From Gemella sp. (GTDB lineage Bacteria > Bacillota > Bacilli > Staphylococcales > Gemellaceae): a stretch of 33,236 nucleotides of DNA. Location of the stretch: positions 1 to 33,236 of the forward strand of contig JAUMWC010000021.1 of the NCBI GenBank assembly GCA_030529855.1, read 5' to 3'. Made by a program: the position numbers and the translations under genes. The notes under the pieces were generated by a model. That model saw only the letters and a list, made by a program, of their open reading frames with translations, was not told the origin of the DNA and searched no databases. This document shows, in pieces, positions 14,647 through 24,500 of this stretch; positions within the stretch are counted from its first letter, which is position 1; the number at the start of each line of letters is the position of its first letter.

Positions 14647-16032
14647 TTAAAAAATGTCCTTAAACACCTTGTCTAAACACTGACTTATATTTCTAACTGG
14701 TACTAGTTCTATTCCATCTATGTCTTGAGTAACTGCCTTGTTTGAATATGGAATAAAGACTCTAGTAAAGCCATGTTTCTTAGCTTCATTTATTCTCTGT
14801 TCTATTCTAGCAACTCTTCTAATCTCTCCAGTAAGACCTACCTCACCAATAAAACAGTCGTGCATATCTACAGACTTATCCTTAAAACTCGATGCTACGG
14901 CTACTAAAATTCCTAAATCTACAGCTGGGTCATCAATTTTAACCCCACCTGCTACTTTTACATAGACATCTTGTTGCTGAAGTAAATAACCAGCTTTTTT
15001 CTCAAGTACTGCCATAAGTAGAACTAGTTTGTTATATTCTAACCCTGAAGAAATTCTTCTTGGATTATTAAAGGCTGTCGGTGTTGTTAATGACTGTATC
15101 TCTACTAATAAAGGTCTAGTTCCCTCCATAGTACCTACTATCGTTGCACCTGATAAGTCTTTACTTCTTTCTTCTAAGAAGATTTGTGAAGGATTATCCA
15201 TATCTACTAATCCGTGACTTTGCATTTCAAAAATACCTAGTTCATTTGTAGAACCAAAACGGTTTTTTACAGTTCTAAGAATACGATAAGAATGATGTTC
15301 TTCTCCTTCAAAGTAAAGTACTGTATCTACCATGTGCTCTAACATTTTTGGACCAGCAATAGTTCCTTCTTTAGTAACATGTCCTACTATAAAAATAGCA
15401 ATATTTAATGATTTAGCCATCTTCATAAGATGCTGAGTTGATTCTCTAACTTGAGTAATAGAACCAGGTGAGTTTTCTAAATTAGGATTATAAACTGTTT
15501 GAATAGAGTCTATTACTAGAAACTTTGGCTTAACTTTTTGTACAACTTCATAAATCATATTAAGATCTGTTTGTGAGTAAACATAAAGTTCATCTGTTGA
15601 TGTCTTCATTCTATCCGCCCTAATCTTAACTTGTCTTACAGACTCCTCTCCTGATACATAAAGAACTTCATGCTCTTTCGCTAAATAAGAAGAAATTTGC
15701 AAAAGTAAAGTTGATTTCCCTATACCAGGATCTCCTCCTAAAAGGATTAGCGATCCCGGCACAATTCCACCACCTAGAACTCTATTAAGCTCTTTACTAT
15801 CTGTAAGAGTTCTTGGTACATCTTGTTTAGATATATTTTTTAATTTTTCTACTTCTATAGCTAGTGACTTACTGTCATTATTTATAAAAGATCTATGTGT
15901 TTCTTTAACTTGTACTTCCTTGACTTCTTCCATCGAAGCCCACTTGTTACAAGAAGGACACTTACCTAGATACTTGATACTCTGATAACCACAAGCATCA
16001 CATTCATACTTGGTAGTAACTTTTTTAGCCAT
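14647..16032 (-). CDS. radA: DNA repair protein RadA
   Basis: 461 residues. RadA is a RecA-like hexameric motor that helps extend strand exchange and is also used in natural transformation of Gram-positives. It has an N-terminal Cys4 zinc finger CDACGY...GKCPSC (12-29), Walker A GGDPGIGKST (about 98-107), Walker B LVIDSIQTV, the RadA-specific KNRFGSTNE (about 253-261) and a C-terminal Lon-like domain (VYVKVAGGVKIDDPAVDLG) ending in a region with GEIRRVARIEQRI. It follows clpC after 8 bases and shares the CtsR-controlled promoter; GTAGGT precedes the ATG. Confidence 0.97.
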   Translation of the reverse strand: MAKKVTTKYECDACGYQSIKYLGKCPSCNKWASMEEVKEVQVKETHRSFINNDSKSLAIEVEKLKNISKQDVPRTLTDSKELNRVLGGGIVPGSLILLGGDPGIGKSTLLLQISSYLAKEHEVLYVSGEESVRQVKIRADRMKTSTDELYVYSQTDLNMIYEVVQKVKPKFLVIDSIQTVYNPNLENSPGSITQVRESTQHLMKMAKSLNIAIFIVGHVTKEGTIAGPKMLEHMVDTVLYFEGEEHHSYRILRTVKNRFGSTNELGIFEMQSHGLVDMDNPSQIFLEERSKDLSGATIVGTMEGTRPLLVEIQSLTTPTAFNNPRRISSGLEYNKLVLLMAVLEKKAGYLLQQQDVYVKVAGGVKIDDPAVDLGILVAVASSFKDKSVDMHDCFIGEVGLTGEIRRVARIEQRINEAKKHGFTRVFIPYSNKAVTQDIDGIELVPVRNISQCLDKVFKDIF

Positions 16033-16040
16033 ACTTTTAC

Positions 16041-18509
16041 CTACTTGTTCTTAACAACAAACTTGTCTTTTTTATAATCAATATTAACTACACCAGTAAG
16101 CTCTGGATTTTTCAATATTTCTTCACTTAATAAGTCTTCAATATTCTTTTGTAAACTTCTTCTTAATGGTCTAGCACCGTATTCTTTGATACTTCCGTCT
16201 TCGATAATTTTTTCTAAAGCTTTCTTAGTAAGTTTAATCTCAATGTTTTTATCTTTAAGTCGTTTAGATAGGCCTGCTATCATTAATTTAGAAATTTTCT
16301 CTAAGTCTTCTTTTTCTAATGACTTGAAGACAATAATGTCATCAATTCTGTTTAAGAATTCTGGTCTGTATTGCTTCTTCAGAGCTTCCATCATAGTTTT
16401 TTGAACATTTTCGTAGTCATTCTTAATAGAATCACTTCCCGCAAATCCTACAAATTTACGGTCATTAAGTTCTGCCACCCCTACGTTAGAAGTCATTATA
16501 ATGATTGTATTTCTAAAGTCGATTAATCTACCATTAGAATCAGTTAATCTTCCATCATCTAGTACTTGTAATAAGATATTAAAGATTGATGGGTGAGCTT
16601 TTTCAATCTCATCGAATAAAACTACAGAGTAAGGTTTTTGTCTAACCGCTTCTGATAATTGACCTGCATCATCATATCCTACATAACCTGGAGGAGCTCC
16701 AATTAAACGGCTAATTGAGTGTGGTTCCATAAATTCACTCATATCAATACGAATCATATTATCTTCTGATGAGAACATAGCTTCTGATAATGATTTAGCA
16801 AGTTCTGTTTTACCAACCCCAGTTGGTCCTAAGAAGATAAAGCTTCCAATAGGTCTATTTTCATCTTTGAATCCACTTCTAGCACGTCTTACAGACTTAG
16901 CTAATGAAAGTACCGCTGCATCTTGACCAACAACACGTTTGTGTAAAATTTCTTCTAAGTTTAATAACTTTTCACTTTCTGTTTGGTTAAGTTTAGTTAC
17001 AGGAATTCCTGTCCACACAGCTAATACTTCTGCAATATGCTCATCTGTAATTTGAACTTTTTCCTTATCTAAGTTTTCTTTCCAAGCAATCTTGAATGAA
17101 GAAATTTTATCAATTAAGACATTTATTTCATCACGCTTTTTAGCCGCAATTTCAAACTCTTGATTTTGAACAGCATTATCTTTTTCTAAGTTAAGACTAG
17201 CTAATTCTTCTTCATATTCTTTTAATTGATCTGGTGATTTGTAGAATCGTAATTTAACTTTAGACGATGCTTCATCAATAAGGTCGATAGCTTTATCTGG
17301 TAAGAATCTATCGTTAATGTAAGTAGAAGATAATTTAACAGCTGCTTCTAATGCTTCATCTGTAATCACAACATTGTGGTGTTCTTCATACTTGTGTCTT
17401 AAACCTTTTAAGATTGCTACAGTATCTTCATTAGAAGGTTCTTCTACCTTAACTGGTTGGAATCGTCTTTCTAATGCAGCATCTTTTTCAAAATACTTAC
17501 GGAATTCTTCTGTAGTAGTTGCACCTATAATTTGAATTTGCCCACGTGATAAGGCTGGTTTTAAAATATTAGATGCATCTGCTGATCCTTCAGAACCTCC
17601 AGCACCAATAATAGTGTGAATCTCATCTATAAATAAGATAACATTACCTGCATCTTCAATTTCTTTAAGAATGTTTTTTAGCCTTTCTTCAAATTCACCA
17701 CGGTATTTAGTTCCAGCAAGTAAAGTCCCCATATCTAGGACCATTACTCTTTTTCCAATTAGGTTAGCTGGTACATTTTGAGAAACTATTCTTTCTGCAA
17801 GTCCTTCCACTATAGCTGTTTTACCAACACCCGGTTCCCCTACTAAAACTGGATTGTTTTTAGTTCTACGGTTTAATATTTCAATCATACGTGTGATTTC
17901 TTTATCACGAGCTAATACTGGATCTAATTTTTTATTTAAAGCTTCTTTAGTCATATCTTTTGCTAAAGAGTTTAATAACTTAGTTTTTGAACTAGTGTCT
18001 TCTTGTTCTTCAACATTTCTAAAGCTATCAAATATTTTAGAGAATAGACCTTGGTTTTGTTTTAATAACCCTAGCAATTCATCAATTATCACATCTACAT
18101 CAATATCTGTTACTTCGTGTAAAATTCTTACAGCTGTAGATTGTGTTTGATTTAATAATGAAACTAATAAGTGTTCACTTGAAACCACAAACGACTTAGT
18201 TTGGTCTGCATAATTTTGACTTTGTTCTATTGTATTTACAGAAGCTGCTGTATAGTCCAATCTTTTCATTACATTGTTGTAAAAGTCAGTTCCCTCAAGC
18301 TCAACTTGATAAAACTTCTCTACATCTTTTCTAAACTCATCATAAGTTATTCCGTGCTTGTTTAATGTTTTACAAGCTAGGGTATTTTTCATATCTAAAA
18401 TTGCTAATAGCAAGTGCTCTGTTCCTACTGCCTTAACGCTGAAAGATCTAGACTCATCTTTGGCATTAGTAAGAACCATAAGAGCAGATTCGTTAAATCT
18501 AATGTACAT
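16041..18509 (-). CDS. clpC: ATP-dependent Clp protease ATPase subunit ClpC
   Basis: 822 residues, a class I Clp/Hsp100 unfoldase that feeds ClpP. The domains are an N-domain of two Clp_N repeats (1-145; [10 protein letters not shown] and [10 protein letters not shown]), AAA-1 with GEPGVGKTA (about 218-226) and VLFIDEIH, a middle region with a UVR-like segment ([15 protein letters not shown]), and AAA-2 with GPTGVGKTE (about 550-558), [11 protein letters not shown] and a C-terminal D2-small domain ([20 protein letters not shown]). The ATG overlaps the ctsR stop by one base, and AAGGAG lies just before it. In bacilli, adaptor/kinase genes mcsA and mcsB stand between ctsR and clpC; here they are absent, as in streptococci. 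Confidence 0.97.
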   Translation of the reverse strand: MYIRFNESALMVLTNAKDESRSFSVKAVGTEHLLLAILDMKNTLACKTLNKHGITYDEFRKDVEKFYQVELEGTDFYNNVMKRLDYTAASVNTIEQSQNYADQTKSFVVSSEHLLVSLLNQTQSTAVRILHEVTDIDVDVIIDELLGLLKQNQGLFSKIFDSFRNVEEQEDTSSKTKLLNSLAKDMTKEALNKKLDPVLARDKEITRMIEILNRRTKNNPVLVGEPGVGKTAIVEGLAERIVSQNVPANLIGKRVMVLDMGTLLAGTKYRGEFEERLKNILKEIEDAGNVILFIDEIHTIIGAGGSEGSADASNILKPALSRGQIQIIGATTTEEFRKYFEKDAALERRFQPVKVEEPSNEDTVAILKGLRHKYEEHHNVVITDEALEAAVKLSSTYINDRFLPDKAIDLIDEASSKVKLRFYKSPDQLKEYEEELASLNLEKDNAVQNQEFEIAAKKRDEINVLIDKISSFKIAWKENLDKEKVQITDEHIAEVLAVWTGIPVTKLNQTESEKLLNLEEILHKRVVGQDAAVLSLAKSVRRARSGFKDENRPIGSFIFLGPTGVGKTELAKSLSEAMFSSEDNMIRIDMSEFMEPHSISRLIGAPPGYVGYDDAGQLSEAVRQKPYSVVLFDEIEKAHPSIFNILLQVLDDGRLTDSNGRLIDFRNTIIIMTSNVGVAELNDRKFVGFAGSDSIKNDYENVQKTMMEALKKQYRPEFLNRIDDIIVFKSLEKEDLEKISKLMIAGLSKRLKDKNIEIKLTKKALEKIIEDGSIKEYGARPLRRSLQKNIEDLLSEEILKNPELTGVVNIDYKKDKFVVKNK

Positions 18510-19039
18510 TATTTTCTCTCCTTGTTATACTTAATATTTTCTAAAAATTTTAAAAGCATAGCTTTAGAATTTTCATACATACTTTCCTGAATAGATAACA
18601 TAAGATTTATATCTAATTCTCCAATTAACTTTAGAGTATCTAAGGTATTCTTATTAATCATATCTAAAGAACATAACATCATATCATAATCAAAAATGCT
18701 TATATACTTATCAGTTTTTAAAATATTAAGTATCTTTTTATAATCTATCTTACTAGCTTCTTCACTTGAAACTGATTCAATAATATAATCTATATAATCA
18801 CAATTGGTTTGCATTGTAATTTTAGTGATACGGATAAATCCTCCTCCACCACGTTTGGATTCAATAATAAAACCATGCTCAGGACTAAATCTAGTTTTCA
18901 TAACATAGTTAAGTTGTGATGGTACACAATCAAATTTTTCTGCAACATTACTTCTTTTTAAAGTAATATAATCTTCATTTGCTTCTAAGAATAATTGTTT
19001 AATATATTGTTCAATTATATCTGTCATATTGTTACTCAT
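18509..19039 (-). CDS. ctsR: Heat-shock repressor CtsR
   Basis: 176 residues, a dimeric repressor of class III heat-shock genes that lets go of DNA at high temperature. The N-terminal winged helix-turn-helix spans about 1-72 with RSNVAEKFDCVPSQLNYVMKTRF and the diagnostic glycine-rich wing ESKRGGGGFIRI (about 61-72). The C-terminal four-helix domain follows. It is preceded by AAGGAGG and a CtsR box that overlaps the promoter-to-RBS region, so it should repress itself together with clpC and radA. Since no mcsB is linked to it, control may rest on heat sensing by the wing and on ClpC-dependent turnover (inference). Confidence 0.96.
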   Translation of the reverse strand: MSNNMTDIIEQYIKQLFLEANEDYITLKRSNVAEKFDCVPSQLNYVMKTRFSPEHGFIIESKRGGGGFIRITKITMQTNCDYIDYIIESVSSEEASKIDYKKILNILKTDKYISIFDYDMMLCSLDMINKNTLDTLKLIGELDINLMLSIQESMYENSKAMLLKFLENIKYNKERK

Positions 19040-19053
19040 AAGACTTCCTCCTT

Positions 19054-19070
19054 ATTGACTAAAATTGACC
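19054..19070 (-). promoter_or_regulatory. CtsR operator (direct heptad repeat)
   Basis: GGTCAAT-TTT-AGTCAAT on the minus strand matches the known tandem CtsR box (GGTCAAA, three bases, GGTCAAA) in spacing and 11 of 14 heptad positions. It lies just downstream of the -10 box and just before the RBS of ctsR, where bound repressor would block initiation. Confidence 0.85.
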
Positions 19071-19079
19071 TTTTCTTTA

Positions 19080-19108
19080 ATTATACAATATCTATCAAAC
19101 TTTGACAA
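19080..19108 (-). promoter_or_regulatory. Promoter of ctsR-clpC-radA
   Basis: TTGTCA (19108-19103) and TATAAT (19085-19080) on the minus strand are separated by 17 bases. The start falls inside or just before the CtsR box. Confidence 0.8.
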
Positions 19109-19121
19109 TTATCCAAACCAC

Positions 19122-19193
19122 AAAAAAAGTAGCGATAATTTCGCTACTTAAATTATTTTTTATTTTCAAAAATATATTTTTGAAAACCCTAAC
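19122..19193 (-). ncRNA. Candidate small RNA of about 70 nucleotides
   Basis: On the minus strand an extended -10 box (TGGTATAAT, 19208-19200) is followed by about 70 bases with no ORF. These contain an A/U hairpin (TTTTCAAAAA with TTTTTGAAAA) and then a strong terminator: AAGTAGCGA and TCGCTACTT (19149-19128) plus seven U. No protein gene ends here on this strand, so the terminator has no other obvious client. The -35 region is poor. It could instead be only an insulator in front of the ctsR promoter. Confidence 0.45.
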
Positions 19194-19325
19194 TATTTAA
19201 TTATACCATATATTTTTATAAATTATAAGACTTGTTTTTTATCGGTTTTATGATATATTAAAAGCGAAAAAGAAGTTTCTACTTACTAATATTTTTCATA
19301 ATTTTTAATAGGGAGAATATTTGTT

Positions 19326-19517
19326 ATGAAAAAGAAAAGAAAATTAATTACCAAGTGGGATATTATCGGATTCTCTATCTACTCTATTATATTTGCTTAT
19401 CAAAGAAAAACAACTTACAATGCTAGTATAACTTCTATATTATTATCCCTTATAGGGATTTGGATATTCTTCTGTGTTATGAGATACCTATTTAATAAAG
19501 TCACTGAACCTGAATAA
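19326..19517 (+). CDS. Small membrane protein of unknown function (63 residues)
   Basis: The start is strongly basic (MKKKRKLITKWD), followed by one hydrophobic stretch (IIGFSIYSIIFAY, 14-26) and a second (ITSILLSLIGIWIFFCVMRYLF, about 35-56), so two membrane segments with the basic end inside are likely. AGGGAG lies 11 bases before the ATG, a slightly long spacing. It stands alone on the plus strand between convergent and divergent minus-strand operons and ends in a shared bidirectional terminator. No family recognised. Confidence 0.6.
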   Translation: MKKKRKLITKWDIIGFSIYSIIFAYQRKTTYNASITSILLSLIGIWIFFCVMRYLFNKVTEPE

Positions 19518-19522
19518 AAAAT

Positions 19523-19555
19523 AAAGACTATTGAGCATTTACTCAATAGTCTTTT
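19523..19555. terminator. Bidirectional terminator of the small membrane gene and the amino-acid ABC operon
   Basis: AAAGACTATTGAG and CTCAATAGTCTTT form a 13-base-pair stem with a loop of about 7 bases and A/T tracts on both sides, between two convergent stop codons. Confidence 0.85.
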
Positions 19556-19559
19556 CATA

Positions 19560-20285
19560 TTATAATACTTTACTTAAAAATTCTTTTGTTCTTTCTTCTT
19601 TTGGATTGTCAAATACTTGCTGTGGAGTTCCTTCTTCTAAAACAACTCCGCCGTTCATAAAGATTACCTTATCTGCAACTTCTTTAGCAAATCCCATTTC
19701 GTGAGTAACGATAACCATCGTTAATCCTTCAGCTGATAATTCTTTAATAACATCTAGTACTTCCTTAACCATCTCTGGGTCTAGTGCTGATGTTGGTTCA
19801 TCGAATAGCAGTACTTCTGGTTCGTTAGCTAAGGCTCTAGCAATAGCAACACGTTGTTTTTGTCCACCAGATAATGATGATGGATATACATCTTTCTTAT
19901 CTAAAAGCCCAACTCTTTTTAATAATTCTTCTGCTTTTTTCTTCAAACTAGTTTCATCTGCTAGTCCTAAAGTTTTCGGAGCAAGAATAATATTTTCTAA
20001 TACTGTCATATTATTAAATAAGTTAAAGTTTTGGAAAACCATTCCTACTTTAGCTCTGTGTTTATTAACATCAAAAGATTTATCTAAAATATTTTTTCCA
20101 TTATAAAGAATTTCTCCAGATGTCGCTTCTTCTAAAAGGTTTAAGCATCTTAGAGCCGTTGATTTACCAGATCCTGACGAACCAAGAATTACAACTTTTT
20201 CTCCTTTAGAAACATTAAAGTTTACACCCTTTAATACTTCTAAATTATTAAAATTTTTCTTTAAATTTTTCACTTCTAATAACAT
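19560..20285 (-). CDS. Polar amino acid ABC transporter ATP-binding protein
   Basis: 241 residues, the GlnQ/HisP/ArtP class. Walker A is GSSGSGKST (about 35-43), the Q-loop region is [18 protein letters not shown], the signature LSGGQKQR (about 138-145), Walker [14 protein letters not shown] and the switch histidine is in [13 protein letters not shown]. It energises import by the permease and lipoprotein upstream, 13 bases away. AAGGAG precedes the ATG. The T-box leader at the head of the operon suggests that expression rises when one particular uncharged tRNA accumulates; arginine is the most likely from the specifier. Confidence 0.95.
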   Translation of the reverse strand: MLLEVKNLKKNFNNLEVLKGVNFNVSKGEKVVILGSSGSGKSTALRCLNLLEEATSGEILYNGKNILDKSFDVNKHRAKVGMVFQNFNLFNNMTVLENIILAPKTLGLADETSLKKKAEELLKRVGLLDKKDVYPSSLSGGQKQRVAIARALANEPEVLLFDEPTSALDPEMVKEVLDVIKELSAEGLTMVIVTHEMGFAKEVADKVIFMNGGVVLEEGTPQQVFDNPKEERTKEFLSKVL

Positions 20286-20298
20286 AGTTCTTTACTCC

Positions 20299-20946
20299 TT
20301 AATTTTCTAGTTTTTTCTCAAGTCCTTTTACTGCTTGAGATAATACAAACGTAATTACAAAATAAATTCCTGCAGCTACAATATATGGACCGAAAGTTTC
20401 ATATGTTGCATTCTTAATTGCGTTAGCTGCGAACATAATATCTGTTACCCCTACAAAGTAAACGATAGATGATTCTTTTACTAGTGAAATAAACTCATTC
20501 CCTAAAGCTGGAAGAGAATTTCTAAAAGCTTGTGGTATAATTATTAATTTCATTGTTTGTGCATAAGACAATCCTAGTGAACGTCCTGCTTCCATTTGTC
20601 CTTTATCAATTGCATTGATACCAGCTCTAAATATTTCACTGATATACGCTGCTGAGTTAATTGATAAGGCAATAATCGCTGACATAAATGGTGAGAACTT
20701 AATTCCTACTTCTGGTAATGCAAAGTAGATAATCATAATTTGTACTAAAATTGGAGTATTTCTTATAATTTCTACATATATAGTTGCTAACCAACTTAAT
20801 GGTTTTACATTCGATATCTTTGCTAAACAAATAGCTACCCCAAAAATTAATCCTATTACTAATGCTAAAAACGAAACTTGGATTGTTGTTATTGTAGCAT
20901 CAATGTACATTTGATAGTATTCTGATAAAAAATTAAACATATTCAC
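20299..20946 (-). CDS. Polar amino acid ABC transporter permease
   Basis: 215 residues of the HisMQ/GlnP type, with five predicted membrane segments. The conserved cytoplasmic EAA loop is EAGRSLGLSYAQTMKLIIIPQAFRNSLPALGNE (about 122-154, of which EAGRSLGLSYAQT is the core). The N-terminal segment YYQMYIDATITTIQVSFLAL is typical. A single permease gene suggests a homodimer. GAGGAG precedes the ATG and 10 bases separate it from the lipoprotein gene. Confidence 0.95.
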   Translation of the reverse strand: MNMFNFLSEYYQMYIDATITTIQVSFLALVIGLIFGVAICLAKISNVKPLSWLATIYVEIIRNTPILVQIMIIYFALPEVGIKFSPFMSAIIALSINSAAYISEIFRAGINAIDKGQMEAGRSLGLSYAQTMKLIIIPQAFRNSLPALGNEFISLVKESSIVYFVGVTDIMFAANAIKNATYETFGPYIVAAGIYFVITFVLSQAVKGLEKKLEN

Positions 20947-20956
20947 TTCTCCTCTA

Positions 20957-21760
20957 TTATTCTTCTGATTCTGCTACTAGTGCAGCATATTTATTCAATT
21001 CTTGTTCAAACTTGTTTTCAGATTTTAATTTATTAACTACTTTATTTACTTCTGTTATTAAATCGGCATTGTTTGATTTTTCAAAAGCAATAGCCATACC
21101 ATCTGATTCTGCATCTTTTGCAAATTTGAATGTAGAAAGTTTTAAGTCTTTTTCTTTAGCTAAAGAAATTTTACTTACATCTTCAGCCATAAAAATTGCA
21201 TCGATATTTTCATTAGATAAGTCTTGTAGTAAACTTGGTGTATCTGCCAATGCTTGAAGATTGTCCATAGGTAACTTCATTTCATCTAATAAGAATTTCT
21301 CTTGAATAGATCCTTTTTGAACCCCTATTCTCATTTTTTTCAAGTCTTCTTCAGATGTAATATCTTTATTTTTAACTATAAACGCTGAACCACTTACATA
21401 GTAAGTATCTGAAAAATCAACAACTTGACGTCTTTCTTCGTTAGGGTTCATTCCCGAAATTACCATATCAACACGACCAGAATTTAAAGCTGGTAATAAA
21501 GAATCGAAAGATAATTGAACTATTTCAAGTTTTACTCCTAATTCCTTGGCAATTTCTTCTGCTAAAAATATATCAGCTCCTACTACTTTTACTTGTCCAT
21601 TTTCTGCAGTGTAAAATTCATACGGCGGATAATCTGGCGATACAGCTAGTGTTATCTTACCTTTTTCTTTAATTTCACTTAGTTTATCAACATTTGGATT
21701 AGAACAAGCTGTAAGAAAAACTAAAAATAATGACATTAATAAATATAAATACTTTTTCAT
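20957..21760 (-). CDS. Polar amino acid ABC transporter substrate-binding lipoprotein
   Basis: 267 residues of the SBP_bac_3 family. The signal peptide ends in a clear lipobox, FLTAC at residues 15-19, so it is a membrane-anchored lipoprotein. GKITLAVSPDYPPYEFY, VGADIFLAEEIAKELGV and DMVISGMNPNEERRQVVDFSDTYY are family hallmarks; the last contains the Arg that holds the ligand carboxylate (NEERRQVVDFS). Side-chain specificity cannot be read with confidence. AAGGAGG lies 5 bases before the ATG. It is the first gene of the operon, 40 bases after the second of two T-box terminators. Confidence 0.95.
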   Translation of the reverse strand: MKKYLYLLMSLFLVFLTACSNPNVDKLSEIKEKGKITLAVSPDYPPYEFYTAENGQVKVVGADIFLAEEIAKELGVKLEIVQLSFDSLLPALNSGRVDMVISGMNPNEERRQVVDFSDTYYVSGSAFIVKNKDITSEEDLKKMRIGVQKGSIQEKFLLDEMKLPMDNLQALADTPSLLQDLSNENIDAIFMAEDVSKISLAKEKDLKLSTFKFAKDAESDGMAIAFEKSNNADLITEVNKVVNKLKSENKFEQELNKYAALVAESEE

Positions 21761-21795
21761 ATTTCCTCCTTGATAAATTAATTAATATAAAATAA

Positions 21796-21833
21796 AAAAT
21801 CCATCTCTCTAGGAATTATTCCTAAAGAGACGG
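21796..21833 (-). terminator. Second T-box terminator
   Basis: CCGTCTCTTTAGGAAT pairs with ATTCCTAGAGAGATGG over about 15 positions, followed by ATTTTTTATTTT. Its 5' arm overlaps the sequence that can pair with the second T-box motif. Confidence 0.85.
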
Positions 21834-21902
21834 ATTATAAATTAACCGTGGTACCACTCTTTTTGATATACTTATCCCAATCAAATAACAAATTCAGATA
21901 AT

Positions 21903-21940
21903 AAAAAAGTCTCTTTGCAGTCCTAAGACTACAAAGAGAC
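21903..21940 (-). terminator. First T-box terminator
   Basis: GTCTCTTTGTAGTC and GACTGCAAAGAGAC form a 14-base-pair stem with one T-G pair and loop TTAG, followed by six U (21908-21903). Confidence 0.88.
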
Positions 21941-22132
21941 GGTTAATCCGCGTTGCCACTCTTCTTGGTATAAAATATACCCACTCTAATTCTTTAAGGC
22001 AGAATTACCATTAAGCTCCAAAGCACGTTCATCTACATTAAGTATTAGCCTCACACCTACGCTAACTCGCTGAAAAATAATAAATAGATTACTACTCTTT
22101 ATCATTGCTCTTCATATATGATTTATGGATTC

Positions 22133-22161
22133 ATTATATACCCATTTTTTTTTGTAGTCAA
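22133..22161 (-). promoter_or_regulatory. Promoter of the T-box/amino-acid ABC operon
   Basis: TTGACT (22161-22156) and TATAAT (22138-22133) on the minus strand are separated by 17 bases, placing the start near 22126. The rest of the gap to lysS (about 22162-22266) is AT-rich and shows nothing else I can identify. Confidence 0.8.
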
Positions 22162-22266
22162 GTATTTTTTTATAATTTTTTTAAATTTTCTAAAAATTCC
22201 CGTCAAATTATCAATTTTATAATATGCTTTATTTCTAGAAAAATAAGCCTTTATTCAATTTTTATT

Positions 22267-22296
22267 TTGTAAATCCTACTATAAATATGCTATAAT
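22267..22296 (+). promoter_or_regulatory. Promoter of lysS
   Basis: TTGTAA and TATAAT are separated by 18 bases, 37 bases before the lysS ATG. There is no T-box or other leader structure in front of lysS. Confidence 0.7.
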
Positions 22297-22330
22297 AATT
22301 CTTATGTGAAAATTAAGAAAGAGGACATAA

Positions 22331-23836
<1,506 letters not shown>

Positions 23837-23845
23837 AAATTATTA

Positions 23846-23880
23846 ATATAGAGAGTACTCTTTGCTACTCTCTATATTTT
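23846..23880 (+). terminator. Terminator of lysS
   Basis: ATATAGAGAGTA and TACTCTCTATAT form a 12-base-pair stem with loop of about 8 bases, then TTTTATG. The short U-run may allow some read-through into the EndoU gene, which starts 23 bases later and has no obvious promoter of its own. Confidence 0.8.
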
Positions 23881-23902
23881 ATGAAAATACTAGGAGAAAA
23901 CA

Positions 23903-24490
23903 ATGAAAAATAAATATATTCGTTATGCCATAATTGCCATAGCATTTTTAGCTGTTGCATTTTTTGGGCTTAACAAAGCTAACTCAAACAAAGTTACAGA
24001 CCTTGCTAACAAGGTAACTAACACAGCAAGTCAAACTACAAAGAGTGGAAATTCTAACTCGTCAAGTAGCTCTGCAAATTCTTCTGCAACAAAGATATCT
24101 GACCTGAAAAATACTGCTAACTTTGGATCACATGCCGCAGAACACGTATTTTATGGTGAAATTAACAAACGTGGAAAAGCAGTTGGTTTCCACCACGAAG
24201 GATTACCTGGTGGTAAAGGAAAAATATTACAAGTTACTGGTAAAGAAGATGCTAAAGGAATCTACCGTGCAAAAGTTCAAGTAGAAAACGTTGAAAAAGA
24301 AGCTCAGTCGACTTTCTTCCCTAAAAAGATGACATCTCAAGAAGTTGTAGATGCTATTGATGAAGCATTCAAAAACAAGAAAAAAGTTAACGATGCTCTT
24401 TATGAGGGAACTGGAAAAGGATTAACAATCCAAATGTACCTTGACCAAAATGGAAAAATAGCTACAGCCTTCCCAATCTATAACAAATAG
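23903..24490 (+). CDS. Secreted or membrane-anchored EndoU-type endoribonuclease
   Basis: 195 residues. The N-terminus is a signal peptide or uncleaved anchor (KNKYIRYAIIAIAFLAVAFFG), then a Ser/Thr/Asn-rich linker (about 30-66) and a C-terminal domain with the pattern of bacterial EndoU toxins: AAEHVFYGEINKRGKAVGFHHEG (79-100), with candidate catalytic His81 and His97 or His98, GIYRAKVQV and STFFPKKMTSQEVVDAIDEAF (136-156), ending TAFPIY. EndoU enzymes cut RNA, often at uridines, and in bacteria the domain usually tips polymorphic toxins. Here it is a short free-standing protein with no LXG, CDI or Rhs delivery domain. The RBS is AGGAG. The small acidic gene 10 bases downstream is a likely immunity gene. 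Confidence in the family is good; the target is unknown. Confidence 0.82.
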   Translation: MKNKYIRYAIIAIAFLAVAFFGLNKANSNKVTDLANKVTNTASQTTKSGNSNSSSSSANSSATKISDLKNTANFGSHAAEHVFYGEINKRGKAVGFHHEGLPGGKGKILQVTGKEDAKGIYRAKVQVENVEKEAQSTFFPKKMTSQEVVDAIDEAFKNKKKVNDALYEGTGKGLTIQMYLDQNGKIATAFPIYNK

Positions 24491-24500
24491 GATTAAAAAA

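Larger units (their letters stand above)
21796..22126 (-). promoter_or_regulatory. T-box riboswitch with two antiterminator/terminator modules (probable Arg specifier)
   Basis: The leader has one Stem I: AGAGTAGTA (AGUA box) opposite GAACGTG, closed above by ATCTA/TAGAT and below by AAAG/CTTT, with a k-turn-like ATGA/GGAG and the apical GGTGTGAGGC. After GAA the specifier reads CGT (22027-22025), arginine. Two T-box modules follow: GAGTGGCAACGCGG (about 21962-21949) with a terminator, then GAGTGGTACCACGG (about 21860-21846) with a second terminator and no second Stem I in the 50 bases between them. The variable T-box base is C in the first and T in the second, predicting discriminator bases G and A (or G). 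A T-box binds uncharged tRNA and then prevents termination, so the importer would be induced when its amino acid is short. Confidence 0.88.
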
